A stretch of 64,000 nucleotides of DNA from Candidatus Saccharimonadota bacterium (lineage in GTDB: Bacteria > Patescibacteriota > Saccharimonadia > Saccharimonadales > Saccharimonadaceae), in assembly GCA_017515105.1 (NCBI GenBank), contig JAFWHO010000004.1:1-64000 (forward strand). Direction: 5' to 3'. Within the stretch, counting starts at the first letter, position 1. Every line of letters begins with the position of its first letter. The notes below the pieces were generated by a model. That model was given only the letters and a program-made list of their open reading frames with translations. It made no database searches and was not told the origin of the DNA. Below are positions 9,440-19,800 of the stretch, piece after piece. The position numbers were made by a program, and so were the translations under genes.

Positions 9440-9613
9440 ATGACAAAAAAGGAAGAAAAGATTTGTGACACAGTAAACAGGACACTAAAAAAATTAGAGG
9501 CAAAAAGATACGTTATTATCTTCAACCGGCAGTACTTGTATTCAAATGGTCATGGTGGCTATGAAAGTAAGGCTAGCAGGATGTCTCGATCGCCGTTCGC
9601 TAGATGGCGATAA
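9440..9613 (+). CDS. Small basic protein of unknown function (57 aa)
   Basis: Begins at ATG 9440 rather than the in-frame ATG at 9422, because AAAGGAG lies 7 bases upstream and would be inside the longer form. The sequence is Lys/Arg-rich, with an amphipathic helix-like N-terminal half (residues 1-27) and a Ser/Arg-rich C-terminus; no known motif is recognised. It has a consensus promoter and its own strong intrinsic terminator, so it is a discrete transcription unit, which supports it being real. Alternatively the unit could function as an RNA. Confidence 0.6.
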   Translation: MTKKEEKICDTVNRTLKKLEAKRYVIIFNRQYLYSNGHGGYESKASRMSRSPFARWR

Positions 9614-9638
9614 ATAAGTAAAGCACTTTTTTATAAGT

Positions 9639-9671
9639 CCGCGGCAAACCAGCCGCGGCTTTTTTATTTTT
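9639..9671 (+). terminator. Strong intrinsic terminator
   Basis: A 7-bp perfect GC stem CCGCGGC/GCCGCGG with a 6-base loop, followed by CTTTTTTATTTTT. It ends the transcript of the small gene at 9440. Confidence 0.92.
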
Positions 9672-9685
9672 GATTAAGTAGGGCA

Positions 9686-9709
9686 GAAAAAAGCCCGCTT
9701 TTGCGGGCT
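9686..9709 (-). terminator. Intrinsic terminator for the 9741-10455 gene pair
   Basis: Stem AGCCCGC/GCGGGCT with a TTTT/AAAA loop (9692-9709). On the minus strand it is followed by at least five T. It sits about 30 bases past the stop of the 97-residue membrane protein. Confidence 0.88.
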
Positions 9710-9740
9710 GAAGGGCTATTGGCTTTGTCTGCGTCGATTT

Positions 9741-10034
9741 TTACTCAATTTCGATTAAGCAATTGAAATATTCGTATTCTTTTTCACCGCATTTCAGCGC
9801 AATCATCCCTTTTTTCCTCCGGTATTCAGTTTTCCCGCTGTATTCAGCAACGGGTTCTCCCTCCATTGTGCTAATTTTTATTTTTTTCTGGCCTTTACCC
9901 TCTTCGGGCTTATTTATGCTATACATAAACCAGAAGTTTCCCGTTAGGAAAACTGCAAACACAATCAGCAGGATAATCATTGGCCAAGGAGAATGTTTGT
10001 ACTCCTTGTATTTTTTACTTTTTCTCATGCGCAT
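9741..10034 (-). CDS. Small membrane protein, paralogue of the upstream gene (97 aa)
   Basis: A basic N-terminus, one transmembrane segment (about residues 17-40) and a C-terminal domain that aligns with the end of the 146-residue protein just upstream (KKIKISTMEGEPVAEYSG against KTIKVYSLNGELLAEKKG; EYEYFNCLIE against KYEYHDCVVE). Both keep one cysteine near the end. The topology suggests a short extracytoplasmic beta-rich domain. Two ATGs two codons apart are possible (10034, 10028); the second is better spaced from GAGGGGG. The gene overlaps its upstream partner by 20 bases. Function unknown; not a family I recognise. Confidence 0.7.
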   Translation of the reverse strand: MRMRKSKKYKEYKHSPWPMIILLIVFAVFLTGNFWFMYSINKPEEGKGQKKIKISTMEGEPVAEYSGKTEYRRKKGMIALKCGEKEYEYFNCLIEIE

Positions 10035-10455
10035 CCCCCTCTCTGGTTGTCTCCACTACGCAATCATGGTATTCGTATTTGTTCCCATCGATTGTGATTC
10101 TTATGGTGCCTTCTAACTCTTTTTCGATTGCCTCCAGCTCTCCCTTTTTTTCTGCCAACAATTCGCCATTTAGGCTATAGACTTTAATGGTCTTTTCGCC
10201 TTCTGTGATCTCTGGCAATTTCATTATTATTGGCATCAAGAAAGTCGTGCTTAAAAACAACACCATAAAGACGGCATAGAAGGTCCATATTAGAGGTATG
10301 CTTTCATACCACTTGCTTTCGTAGCCGCCGAAATCGTATCGATTTTTTCGATTATTGCGATTTCTTCTTTTACGATGTCTTTTTTTACTTGGCTCTTCAT
10401 CGAATTCCGGGTACAGAATATGCACGAGTCCTGTTTTTGGATCTGTGTACGTCAT
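10015..10455 (-). CDS. Membrane protein of unknown function (146 aa)
   Basis: A hydrophilic, Arg/Lys/Asn-rich N-terminus (about residues 20-45), one transmembrane helix (about 55-78) and a C-terminal domain homologous to the 97-residue neighbour. A G-rich Shine-Dalgarno run (GGGGGGGG) lies 5 bases before ATG, and a -10 (TATAAT) lies at 10504-10509 on the minus strand. The two tandem, overlapping paralogues look like a local duplication and probably act together in the envelope; no function is assigned. The C-terminal cysteine in the HDC motif is shared by both and could form a disulphide between them (inference). Confidence 0.7.
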   Translation of the reverse strand: MTYTDPKTGLVHILYPEFDEEPSKKRHRKRRNRNNRKNRYDFGGYESKWYESIPLIWTFYAVFMVLFLSTTFLMPIIMKLPEITEGEKTIKVYSLNGELLAEKKGELEAIEKELEGTIRITIDGNKYEYHDCVVETTREGDAHEKK

Positions 10456-10579
10456 CGATTCCCCCCCCTTTCATATAATTTTATTAAAGAACTATGTTTG
10501 TATATTATACCATAATCTATTCCAAAATGCAAGCATTGGTGCTTTGTTTTGTTGTCTTTTTTAAATTTTTAGCGGTCAG

Positions 10580-10984
10580 TCAATAAAACCGGACTGCTGG
10601 CGAGTCTAGACTGTCGTTATCCTTAATTATTGGCTTTTTATCTGATAGCTTAATTGATCTGATTTCTTCTAGTAGTAATTCTGGATCTGTGATTTCGAAT
10701 TTTTTGCCCATTTTCTTTGCAATATCTTTGGTTGCCTTTTTGACCATTCTCTTATCAATGAAGTTGGGGTTTTTGACTAATTCATTAAAGATATATTCTA
10801 TTTGTGGGTCATTTATTGACATTTTCCAGATTGCTACATTGCCGTCGATTTCAACGTTTATTGAATACGACTCTTCGTAGTCTAATTTGGATTCTTTGAT
10901 CTGTTCAATAAAATATTTCTCAAAAACATACATATGAATATGTGTGTAATTTGCGTATTTTGATGACGTATAGTATGTTTTCAT
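10580..10984 (-). CDS. Hypothetical protein (134 aa)
   Basis: A soluble, charged protein with no membrane segment. The N-terminus is Tyr/Thr/His-rich, and the middle (about residues 70-110) is Lys-rich and predicted helical. No known family is recognised. Start choice: TATAAT at 10991-10996 on the minus strand ends 6 bases before ATG with no Shine-Dalgarno site, giving a leaderless message like many genes here. It diverges from the structured RNA at 11012; the two -10 boxes are separated by only 5 bases. Confidence 0.65.
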   Translation of the reverse strand: MKTYYTSSKYANYTHIHMYVFEKYFIEQIKESKLDYEESYSINVEIDGNVAIWKMSINDPQIEYIFNELVKNPNFIDKRMVKKATKDIAKKMGKKFEITDPELLLEEIRSIKLSDKKPIIKDNDSLDSPAVRFY

Positions 10985-11011
10985 ATTTATATTATACTAG
11001 ATATAATGTCG

Positions 11012-11128
11012 GTGGCGGTAAATCTAGACCCTATGGTCAGGGAAGGCACAGCAAGGGCGGAAAACCTAAGCAGAATCATTGGTAACAATTCATCAAGGAG
11101 CTACTTTTATAGTCGCTCCGCTTTTTTT
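11012..11128 (+). ncRNA. Structured small RNA, candidate SRP (4.5S-type) RNA
   Basis: A stand-alone unit without an ORF: TATAAT at 11002-11007, start expected near 11012-11015, and a strong terminator at 11097-11128. The RNA can form a single rod in which GGT, TCT and CCCT (about 11018-11035) pair in order with AGGG, GGA and ACC (about 11053-11066). The apex contains GGTCAGGGAAGGCACAGC, similar to the conserved helix-8 sequence of SRP RNA (GUCAGG, GGAA-type loop, AGCAGC), though the apical stem is shorter than usual. An SRP RNA is expected in every bacterial genome. The assignment is by eye and tentative; it could be another small RNA. Confidence 0.45.
11097..11128 (+). terminator. Terminator of the structured RNA
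   Basis: GGAGC (11097-11101) pairs with GCTCC (11115-11119), extended by an inner AC/GT pair, then a run of seven T. It also lies just beyond the stop of the convergent C39-like gene. Confidence 0.85.
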
Positions 11129-11146
11129 GCTGCAGGGATTTTTCTT

Positions 11147-11827
11147 TTATTTTGACTCTACTATGAAGATTGTGTTTTTCTCAAATATTCCGAAGGCGAA
11201 CCCCAGCTTAATAAATAGTGGCATATCGTCGTAAGCTTTGAAGCTGGTTCTTTCTAGAAATTCATCAATGCTGATTGTTTCTTTGTAGCCGTATGGATTC
11301 AAAACTGTTATTATGTTGTTCTTAATATCGATACCGGTCACTAGGGAGTAGTGCAAAGTCCATTCATCTTCGAACCTCGCGGCCCACTCAAATGGCACTG
11401 GTATTCCTGAAGATAAACTGTCGTAGATTTTATCTATTAGCTCGGTGTTTTTGAGGTATTTATGCGTTGTCGTGCTATAATCTTTGAACTGTTTGTTCAT
11501 TTCTTTTTCAAATGAATCACCGGTCGAGGTAACGACTTTGCCATATTCGTCGTAAAGTGATTTTTCGGTGATATTTTCATTGCCGCTCCATTTTGCGAAC
11601 ATTTCGATGACTGCATATCCACAGGAAATGTCTTGTTTAATTGGTTCTAGGTTGTCGACATAATAACTGTTTTGGTATTTTGGGTTTGAATAAATTGAAG
11701 AATAGTCGTCGAATGTTTGATTAGTTTTAATGTTATTTATTATGATGGCGCCAAAGATAGTGAGAATTGCCAGTAGGGCTACAATTGCCGATCCAATGAG
11801 TATGCGTTTTAATACTTTATTTTTCAT
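11147..11827 (-). CDS. Membrane-anchored C39-like (papain-fold) cysteine peptidase
   Basis: 226 residues from ATG 11827. An N-terminal transmembrane segment (about 9-32) is followed by an extracytoplasmic domain with the order Cys-His-Asn of C39-like peptidases: C69 in KQDISCGYAVIEM, H159 in LHYSLVTGID and N177 in LNPYG. The longer frame to 11878 is rejected because TACAAT at 11835-11840 ends 7 bases before the 11827 ATG, and the longer form would run into tRNA-Tyr. There is no ABC transporter domain, so it is not a bacteriocin-processing exporter. A role in trimming surface proteins or degrading host peptides is inferred. Confidence 0.75.
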   Translation of the reverse strand: MKNKVLKRILIGSAIVALLAILTIFGAIIINNIKTNQTFDDYSSIYSNPKYQNSYYVDNLEPIKQDISCGYAVIEMFAKWSGNENITEKSLYDEYGKVVTSTGDSFEKEMNKQFKDYSTTTHKYLKNTELIDKIYDSLSSGIPVPFEWAARFEDEWTLHYSLVTGIDIKNNIITVLNPYGYKETISIDEFLERTSFKAYDDMPLFIKLGFAFGIFEKNTIFIVESK

Positions 11828-11877
11828 TATTGTTATTGTAGCATAAAAAATAAGGCCTAAAGGCCTATTTTTATTCA

Positions 11878-11962
11878 TGGTGCTGGAGGTAGGACTCGAA
11901 CCTACGAAGCCCGAAGGCGAGAGATTTACAGTCTCTTGTCATTGCCACTAGACGACTCCAGC
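11878..11962 (-). tRNA. tRNA-Tyr (anticodon GTA)
   Basis: A class II tRNA with a long variable arm (stem-loop CGCCTTCGGGCTTCG). Acceptor GCTGGAG pairs with CTCCAGC; the anticodon stem AGAGA/TCTCT holds loop CTGTAAA with anticodon GTA; the T-arm is GGTTCGAGTCC; CCA is encoded. Confidence 0.96.
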
Positions 11963-12055
11963 GCTTCATATATTATATATGATTAAAGCTTATAAATCAA
12001 GAAAAATATTCCTTTTTACGTTTTTGTATGGTAAAATAGTCTTGTTCCAGAGTGT

Positions 12056-12132
12056 GCCGCGATAGCTCAGTTGGTAGTAGCGCATCCATGGTAAGGATGA
12101 GGTCACGAGTTCAAGTCTCGTTCGCGGCTCCA
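12056..12132 (+). tRNA. tRNA-Thr (anticodon GGT)
   Basis: Acceptor GCCGCGA pairs with TCGCGGC, D-arm AGCTCAGTTGGTAGTAGCG, anticodon stem CATCC/GGATG with loop ATGGTAA, T-arm GAGTTCAAGTCTC, and CCA encoded. A TAAAAT -10 lies about 20 bases upstream and a long perfect hairpin follows. Confidence 0.95.
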
Positions 12133-12144
12133 GATGTATAATCT

Positions 12145-12185
12145 AGAAACTTGCAGTTATGACTAGCTGCAAGTTTCTCTTTTCG
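12145..12185 (+). terminator. Terminator of tRNA-Thr(GGT)
   Basis: A 12-bp perfect stem AGAAACTTGCAG/CTGCAAGTTTCT with a 10-base loop, then CTTTTCG. The T tract is short but the stem is very stable, and it lies between the tRNA and the promoter of the SDR gene. Confidence 0.75.
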
Positions 12186-12232
12186 TTTATTTTTTGGCCA
12201 TTTATTGTTATAATTGGGGCAGAAAGGAGTTT

Positions 12233-12994
12233 ATGTTTGACTTAAAAGATCAAGTTGCCGTTGTATCAGGTGCCTCCTCGGGGCTTGGGCAACAGATGGC
12301 TCTCGCTTTGGCCCGGCAAGGTGCGAAGCTCGCCATTTTGGCACGTAGAATTGAAAGACTAGAGGAATTCAAGCCCAAATTGGAGGAAGCGGGTTCTCCT
12401 GCTGTCTTTGTTTATCAATGTGATGTGACTGATACCGAGAATATTAATCGTGTAGCAGAGTCTGTTGAGAAAGATTTAAGCAGAGTGGATATATTATTAA
12501 ACTGTGCCGGTGCATCTAAGGACAAAGGTGTTCTTGAGATGACCGATGAAGAATGGGATTTTACCATTGCTACTGATGAAACGAGTGTGTTCAAGATGAC
12601 TCGTGCGTTTGCGAACATCATGAAGAAGAACAATTATGGTCGCATTATTAATATCGCCTCGATGTATGGGTTGGTTGGTAATACTGAAATTCACACTGTT
12701 GCTTACCACGCTTCAAAAGGCGCTGTGGTTAATTTCACGCGCGCTGTTGCAGCTGAGCTTGCCACAGAGGGAATTACTTGTAATGCAATTTGCCCTGGTT
12801 ATTTTGAAACTGAACTCACGAAAGCCGTGCTTGACACTGATAGATTCCAGGAATTTGCTAAAACTCATGTGCCTATGCAAAGATATGGTAAGCCAGGTGA
12901 GCTCGATGCTGCTGTGGTTTTCCTCGCTTCGAAGGAAGCTTCGTACGTAACCGGCCTAATTATGCCGGTTGATGGTGGATATACTGCTGTTTAA
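12233..12994 (+). CDS. SDR-family NAD(P)-dependent dehydrogenase (FabG / gluconate 5-dehydrogenase-like)
   Basis: 253 residues, the usual size of classical short-chain dehydrogenases. The cofactor loop GASSGLG is at residues 13-19, NAG (in LNCAGAS) in the middle, the catalytic triad is S143, Y158, K162 (YHASK), and PVDGGYTAV is at the C-terminus. The start is ATG 12233 with AAAGGAG 5 bases upstream; the in-frame ATG at 12194 overlaps the promoter (TGTTATAAT near 12207) and is rejected. Substrate cannot be read from sequence; FabG-like acyl carrier protein reductase or a polyol/sugar-acid dehydrogenase are both possible, and no fatty-acid genes are nearby. It is followed after 23 bases by rubrerythrin, probably in one operon. 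Confidence 0.88.
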   Translation: MFDLKDQVAVVSGASSGLGQQMALALARQGAKLAILARRIERLEEFKPKLEEAGSPAVFVYQCDVTDTENINRVAESVEKDLSRVDILLNCAGASKDKGVLEMTDEEWDFTIATDETSVFKMTRAFANIMKKNNYGRIINIASMYGLVGNTEIHTVAYHASKGAVVNFTRAVAAELATEGITCNAICPGYFETELTKAVLDTDRFQEFAKTHVPMQRYGKPGELDAAVVFLASKEASYVTGLIMPVDGGYTAV

Positions 12995-13017
12995 TTAATA
13001 AAACGAAAGGAGTAAGC

Positions 13018-13554
13018 ATGTATAAAGGTACAAAAACCGAAGAGAATCTCAAAAAAGCTTTAGCTGGTGAGTCTGAAGCAAGGAATAAATATACTTTTTA
13101 TGCATCTCAAGCCAAAAAAGATGGCTTTGAGCAAATTGCTGCGATTTTCTTAGAAACCGCTGACAACGAAAAAGAGCACGCTAAGATGTGGTATAAAGAG
13201 CTTCATGGCGGTAAAGTTGATTCGACTGATATAAATCTTGAAGCAGCTGCTGCTGGTGAGAATTATGAATGGACTGATATGTACAAAGGTTTTGCTGAGA
13301 CTGCGCGTGAGGAGGGATTTGATGAGTTGGCTGATAAATTTGAAGCCGTAGCGGAGATCGAAAAACATCACGAGGAAAGATATTTGAAACTTCTCGAAAA
13401 TGTTAAGGAAAAGAAAGTTTTCTCGAAAGATGGTGACGCTATCTGGGTTTGTCGCAACTGTGGACATATCGTGATCGGAAAAGAGGCTCCTGAGGTTTGT
13501 CCGGTATGCGCTCATCCACAAGCGTATTTTGAAGTACAGGCAAAGAATTACTAA
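13018..13554 (+). CDS. rbr: Rubrerythrin
   Basis: A non-haem diiron peroxidase protecting anaerobes from hydrogen peroxide. The N-terminal ferritin-like four-helix domain carries the diiron ligands (E20, the E51-KE-H54 motif, E94 and the EIEKHHE motif near 113-119). The C-terminal rubredoxin-like domain has cysteines 145, 148, 161 and 164. At 178 residues it is close to typical. GAAAGGAG lies 6 bases before ATG. Its presence agrees with the anaerobic (class III) ribonucleotide reductase elsewhere in the window. A perfect terminator follows. Confidence 0.97.
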   Translation: MYKGTKTEENLKKALAGESEARNKYTFYASQAKKDGFEQIAAIFLETADNEKEHAKMWYKELHGGKVDSTDINLEAAAAGENYEWTDMYKGFAETAREEGFDELADKFEAVAEIEKHHEERYLKLLENVKEKKVFSKDGDAIWVCRNCGHIVIGKEAPEVCPVCAHPQAYFEVQAKNY

Positions 13555-13560
13555 GGTATT

Positions 13561-13584
13561 AGAGCGCTTCGGCGCTCTTTTTTA
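13561..13584 (+). terminator. Terminator of the SDR-rubrerythrin operon
   Basis: AGAGCGC/GCGCTCT stem with a TTCG tetraloop and a run of six T, 7 bases after the rubrerythrin stop. Confidence 0.93.
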
Positions 13585-13633
13585 TTGGAGCCACGAGTAC
13601 TTCGTACTCTTGCTCCACTCGGAAAAAAAATAT

Positions 13634-13656
13634 GAGCACTAGGTGCTCAATTTTTT
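13634..13656 (-). terminator. Bidirectional hairpin, probable terminator of tRNA-Thr(TGT)
   Basis: GAGCAC/GTGCTC stem with a TAG loop, flanked by A8 on the left and T6 on the right, so it can terminate in both directions. It lies directly downstream of the minus-strand tRNA-Thr. Confidence 0.75.
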
Positions 13657-13667
13657 GATTTTCCTCG

Positions 13668-13743
13668 TGGAGCCGCGAGTCGGACTTGAACCGACGACCT
13701 GCCGCTTACAAGGCGGCTGCTCTACCAGCTGAGCTATCACGGC
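13668..13743 (-). tRNA. tRNA-Thr (anticodon TGT)
   Basis: Acceptor GCCGTGA pairs with TCGCGGC (one G-U), D-arm AGCTCAGCTGGTAGAGC, anticodon stem GCCGC/GCGGC with loop CTTGTAA, T-arm CGGTTCAAGTCCG, CCA encoded. With the GGT isoacceptor at 12056 this covers most Thr codons. Confidence 0.96.
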
Positions 13744-13793
13744 GTGCGTTTATTATAACACATCTTTCAAAAAAATTGAAGTCTTTTAAGCAC

Positions 13794-13822
13794 TTGCGAA
13801 ATATCAATTTGAGGCTTATAAT
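13794..13822 (+). promoter_or_regulatory. Promoter of the 1990-residue surface protein gene
   Basis: TTGCGA (13794-13799), 17 bases, TATAAT (13817-13822). The start site would fall near 13829, giving a leader of about 32 bases that contains the Shine-Dalgarno GGAGGA (13844-13849), 11 bases before ATG. Confidence 0.75.
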
Positions 13823-13860
13823 GGTTATATATAAATAGAGTTTGGAGGAATAAACAACAG

Positions 13861-16800
13861 ATGTGGACACGCAGGTTGTTTAAATTCGGTAGGTTTGTGA
13901 ATCTTGTCGGATTCTTCTTATTCTCGTTTCTTTTGACGAGTTTTCTATTTTTGAACTTTTCTGATGTCAGTGCAGTTGCAAAAGAAAGCACTATCTCGAT
14001 GAGCGTTTCTTCTGATCCACTTGAGATTTTATTGCCGGGGGACAGTTTTGGTAAAACTTCTGATCTAAATATTGGCGTGCATACTGATAATTACTCCGGT
14101 TTTAAATTATCAGTAGCTTCAGTTGATTCTCCCTATCTAGTTAACGGAGAAGCCGTTATTCCATCTATTGATACAACTCTTTCTGAAGAAACTTATAGAT
14201 CAGATAATAATTATTACAATACCTTTGGATATTTGCCTAGTCAGTATATTTCACCTTTAGGTACCGTTATAACAAATACCAATTATTTACCTTTACCTTC
14301 TGTAAACGGGAGCTTAATTGACGTAACTAATGCTGCAAATAGTACCGATAAATCTTACACTATTTCTTTTGCTGCTAAATCTAACGGTGAGCTCCCAACT
14401 GGTGATTACGAATACACTTTTGTTCTTAATGCTGTTGGGAATATGATTGAGTACAATGTGCTTTATGATTCCAATACTACTGATACTGTCACCAATATGC
14501 CTACACCTAATCCTCAGATCTTATCCATTCAAGGTGGTACTCCTGTTGCGGAAAGCTACGCTCCGCTCAGCAGCAACGTGCCGTTACGCGAAGATAGATC
14601 TTTCGGTGGTTGGTGCGATATTAGGCCTACTTATAATTCTGAGACGGGTGATGACGATTGTAACGGAACTACCTATGCTGCTGGCGCGAATTATCCTATC
14701 GACCAAACAATCGATGGCAGTAATATAACTCTTTATGCAATTTGGCTCAAGGATCCGTTCCCAATTGTATGGAGTCAGATGGGAGCCTGCGAGTTTCATG
14801 GTAAAACACAAGGTAATATCACTGGCTCGGAATGTTCGGCCTATACTAACAAAAAGTTTATTGATACCGGTATTGGGCTTTATAGCAATGAAAATTATAC
14901 AAAAGATTACGAGATACACTTTAAGATACTTTCTTATAATCCGCACGATCAAGATGATTCAGTGGATTCACAACAAACTTTTGTTTCCGATAAGCTATCC
15001 ACCGATGCCTTAGTTTCACCATATGACGGGAAGGCACCTGGCATTGTAGTAAGAAGAGGCAATGATACCGCCATACAAGTGAGACATACATATGGCCATG
15101 GCTCTGATAGAGATAATTCTAAGGATATAATCAAGCCCGCTAATCAAATAACCGAAATAAGTATTTTCAGAATCGATAACGGTATTTATGTCAGCTTTAA
15201 CAGGGGTGCTCTTGAATTAATTCAAAAAATTAATAATTTCGATCAACCGTTTGAGTTAAATACTTGGTTTGGGGCTTATCCAGACGATGGTTGTACTGGC
15301 AATGAAACCCAAGGTGTTTGCGCTAATGCAAAACGATATATCGAAGCAACACTGAGCGAGATGTATATTAGGCTTGGCGATGCTGACGGGACAAAATTGC
15401 ATGAGCTAAAATTTTACAGTAATGGAGGAACCCCACCATCTTCTTCGAGTATAATACTCGACGGGAGTCCAATAGGCAATTTTCCTCAAGTCGCAAGGCA
15501 GGGTTGGGTGTTTAGAGGTTGGTATACCGAGGAGGAGGGTGGCACTGAGGTGGATGAAAGTTGGATTCCTCATGGAGATGAAGAATATTGGGCTCATTGG
15601 GTTAAATCTGTATTGCAGGCGTTCTTTGAGACCACGGATTTGCAAGTTGCTGTCAGAGGAACTCAACAAATTGTTGTAACGAACCCGCCAGGAGAACTTG
15701 AAAACTACACTTTTAGTTCCGAAGATACCTCTATTGCTAGAGTCGACCCAAATACTGGTCTAGTTACCGGCGTGAATGTTGGCTCTACTACAATTATTAT
15801 GCATGGAACTGAATCTGGTTATGAGATGTATTTAAATGTTACCGTCTCAGACCAGCTTGTTCCTGTTTCATTTGAAACTGGACAAGGTAGTTCTGTATCT
15901 CCTATGAATATTGGTAGAGGTGCCACTATCAATACTTTACCGATTTCCATAATGGAACATTATACACTTGATGGTTGGTATACGGGTCCTAATGGCACTG
16001 GCACCAAACTAACTTCGTCTCTCCCAATTACTGAGCCTACTACTTTTATCGCCAATTGGGTCGAGACTACATATGTTTGCAAAAAAGCAACTGAGCTCCA
16101 TGCGGAAACTTGCGACAGATCTTCACAGGGCTGCCGTACTAACGATCTTTATTCTCAGGGCGAAAAAATCACATATGGTACCATCCCGAATTCCACTACT
16201 CTTTCGCCTGGTTTTGCATATACTTGCGACATAAACGCGAATAATGAGTTTGACGAAGACTTTGAAAGATTCTATTATCTCGGTACAAGCAATGGTAGAG
16301 CCGCCTTAATATGGCATCAAAACATGTTTGACGTTAGTATGAGCTATCCTTCCGGGATCACCCTTCTTCCTGACGCCAACGAATGGAGAAGCACCGACAT
16401 TATTGCGCAAGACGAGGGTAAAATTGCTCGGTATATGAAATTATCCGAAATGCAAACTGCTTGCGGTAATACTGGTGGTCTTAGGACTAAAGCCTGTGAT
16501 TATTTGATGGAAAAAACCAATTTTGCAAATACTGGTCTTCAAGATGGTATTTGGATGCAAAAACTAAATGATAGTGCTACCGGCGGCAGACGTATTCACA
16601 CAGCTGCATTGAATGTAAATAGCGTCGACACATCTATTAATGGCAGTAAAAATGCCCCTCGCCCTGTAATCGAGCTTCCGGCCGGTTTGATTGAACCATA
16701 TTCTGAAACCCCAGTATACACCATTATATTTAATCCTCACAATAATGCTCCTTCAAACGTTGTTCATATAGATGATGGAGAACCACTTGGCAATAAATTC

Positions 16801-19800
16801 CCGTCCCATGACCCGCAATATGAAAACCATGTTTTCCAAGGATGGTATACAGCTCCTCAAGGCGGTGACCCTGTAACAGATCAAACTATCCCTGTTAGTG
16901 ATTCTACGTATCATGCACAATGGAAGAAGTCTGTTTCTCTTGCCGAAATTGCGAACGATGATCTTGTCGTGATCGAAAACAACACCGTCTCAATCGATGT
17001 TACGAATTCAAGCGAACTCGAATCATATACATTTAGCTCAAATGATTCCTCGAAGGCCACAGTTAATCCTGCAACTGGTGCCATTACTGGTGTTTCTCGT
17101 GGTGAAACTACGATCACTATGACTGGCACTGAATCTGGAGATACTAAGACTATCTACATAAATGTCGTTTCTAGCACTGATACATTTACTATTTCATTTG
17201 ATTCTGAGGGCGGTTCTCCTGTGAACGATATCACTATACCTGCTGGCCGCTCGATAGGTGCTGACTACCCCGCTGATCCACTATACGCCAACCATGTGTT
17301 TGAAGGTTGGTATACCGAGGCAACTGGTGGTAAGCTTATCACGAGTGATACCATTCCAAGCCATAGCAAGACTTATTATGCTCATTGGAAGCTCGATGTG
17401 ACTCAAGCTATAATATCCAATTATGACTTGACTCTTTCGGTCGGTGGACAAATTTCTATCGGTGTGACAAATTCTGATGAACTTGAGCCGTATACGTTTA
17501 TCTCAAACGATCCTAGCGTTGCGACTGTTGATGCTACTTCTGGTGTAATTACGGGTATTGGGGCTGGCGCTACCAATATTGTAATGACTGGCTCTGAGTC
17601 TCATCTTACCAAGACTCTTGCGGTCGAGGTCACACCTGCTCCTGTGACTAGTTATCTAGTGACATTTGAAACAAACAGTGGCGAATCCGTTGAGCCGATT
17701 CGTGTTAATGCGGGCGATCCTGTTGGTACGCTTCCGACAATCACGAGAACCAACTATAAGTTCTTTGGGTGGTATGAGGATCCTACGTTGTTTAAAGAGG
17801 TGTATCCTGAAACGATTATAAACGCCGACGTAACTTATTATGCAAAATGGGTCGAAGATACCACATCATTCCCGGTAGTATGGTCTGAAGCAGATGCTTG
17901 TACATTTGGATCTGGCAATGTTTCAGGTACATACTGTGACGCAGATAACAAAACTAAGACTTACATCGATACGGGAAAACAACTGTTTAGCGAAGACAAT
18001 ATTGATAATGAATTCGAGGTTGGTTTTACTATCGTGGATTATGATCCCGAAATCAATGCAAAACAGGCGACAATTGTTAATTCAAAACAAGAAAACAGTT
18101 CAAATAATTTTCCTGGTTTCGTTTTCCGTCGTAGCGCCGACAACGCAAATTGGCTTGAACTGACCCAGAAATGGAAAGGCTCTGGGAATAATGGTGCTAC
18201 GCAGACATTTAATTATAGCAATGTTAAATCTGTTAAGGTTTCTCGTCGTAAGGAGACTGTTGGTGGCTCTGTTCGAACTAAGATCTACTATTCTATTAAT
18301 AATGGTACTCCTGTCGAATTCCAGGATATTACCAATATAACAAGGTTTATCTTCGACACTAAAGTATGGTTTGGCGCATCCACAACTTCTTCTGGTGGTA
18401 TCCAGCGCCCACTTGTCGGGACTTTGACTGATATGTATATCAGGATTGGGAATAAAACTGATTACACGATAGACTTTGATGCGAACGGTGGGTCAGTGAA
18501 TCCATCCAGCGTATCTATTCCTATTGGTGATCCGATCGGGACCTTACCAACACCAACTCCTGCAAGCAGTAGCTTTACCTTTGAGGCATGGTATGATGAA
18601 TCCGTTTCGCCTGCCGTTGTTGTGACATCGAATACTGTTCCGGATCACGATTCGACCTATGTCGCTCATTGGCATTACCAATCATCTGACGTTCCAGTTA
18701 CGTTCGATGTTTCAAATGACGCAACGCGTGATTATCAAGACATAATTGATAATTGGGTCGGGAGCCCCGTGAACCTAACAACCTTCAATAAAGCAAGCCC
18801 TATCAATAGTTCTACCTGGGGCGACACATCGGTGCTTTCTGAGCCTAATTACTGGACCACATTAAAAGATAGCTTTGAATCAAATGACTGCATGGTTCCA
18901 AGTTACGGTGACGCAAAAACTACTCCCGTTAATCCTACTGCCTGGGCTAACGGTACAGTTGACTGCTCTAAGCCAGATGCTTATGATACTAAGATTCGTG
19001 CACCACTAAATGTTTATCTGTATGACTTAGATAATTCATCGACAGGACAACAAGTATTCTATACTAAATCCAACAAAGGTGTTATCTACAATATGATTCC
19101 TGGTCAAACTTATTATTGGGAAAAGGATGGCGACAACTCGGTGTATGGATATGTAACTGCTACTTCGCCTAACAATAGACGCTGGGTTGATACTGGCCAA
19201 ATTAGGAATACTCGCGATCTTGGCGGGCTACCTGTTTCATTTGAGAAGAATGGTAATACTGTTACCGGTACAGTCGCTTATGGTAAATTGTTCCGTGGCG
19301 AAAGGTTATGGTCTGCTCCTGGAAACGCTGCTGAGCTCACAAACCTCGGGATTACAAAAGAATATGATCTTAGTGATGGCAATGAGTTGAGTGGCGATAC
19401 GAGGCTACCCGACTATCAGCAAGACACTGTTGTTCATTATAATATCGATGTGGACCTTTCCGCAAACAGTAATTATATGAAAGCATGGAATGCAGTTACG
19501 GATATCATGACCGACGTCACTGCTGGCAAGAATATTTATTTCCATTGTCGCGTAGGTGCTGACAGAACTGGCACAATTGCCTATCTCCTAGAGGGTTTAC
19601 TTGGTGTACAGAATGAAGATCGCTATGAAGAATATTCCTTAACTCATTTGTCTGGCCTATATGATAGGACTCGATACTACAAGATGAAAGACTCCGGCAA
19701 TGCGCTTAAATTCGTTTACATGATGGGATATCTCCAAAATACTTCTGATATTTACAACTGGTACATGGCAAATCCAAATGCTGATGCTAGCCTGATTTCT

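Noticed and set aside
11147-11827. Bacteriocin ABC exporter peptidase domain
   Set aside because: No transporter or ATPase domain and no leader-peptide genes nearby; it is a stand-alone anchored peptidase.
13585-13633. TGGAGCCACGAGT, similar to the 3' end of tRNA-Thr (TGGAGCCGCGAGT), as a second integration site
   Set aside because: Only 13 bases with one mismatch, no cargo between the copies and no further arm similarity; chance or a small local duplication is enough.
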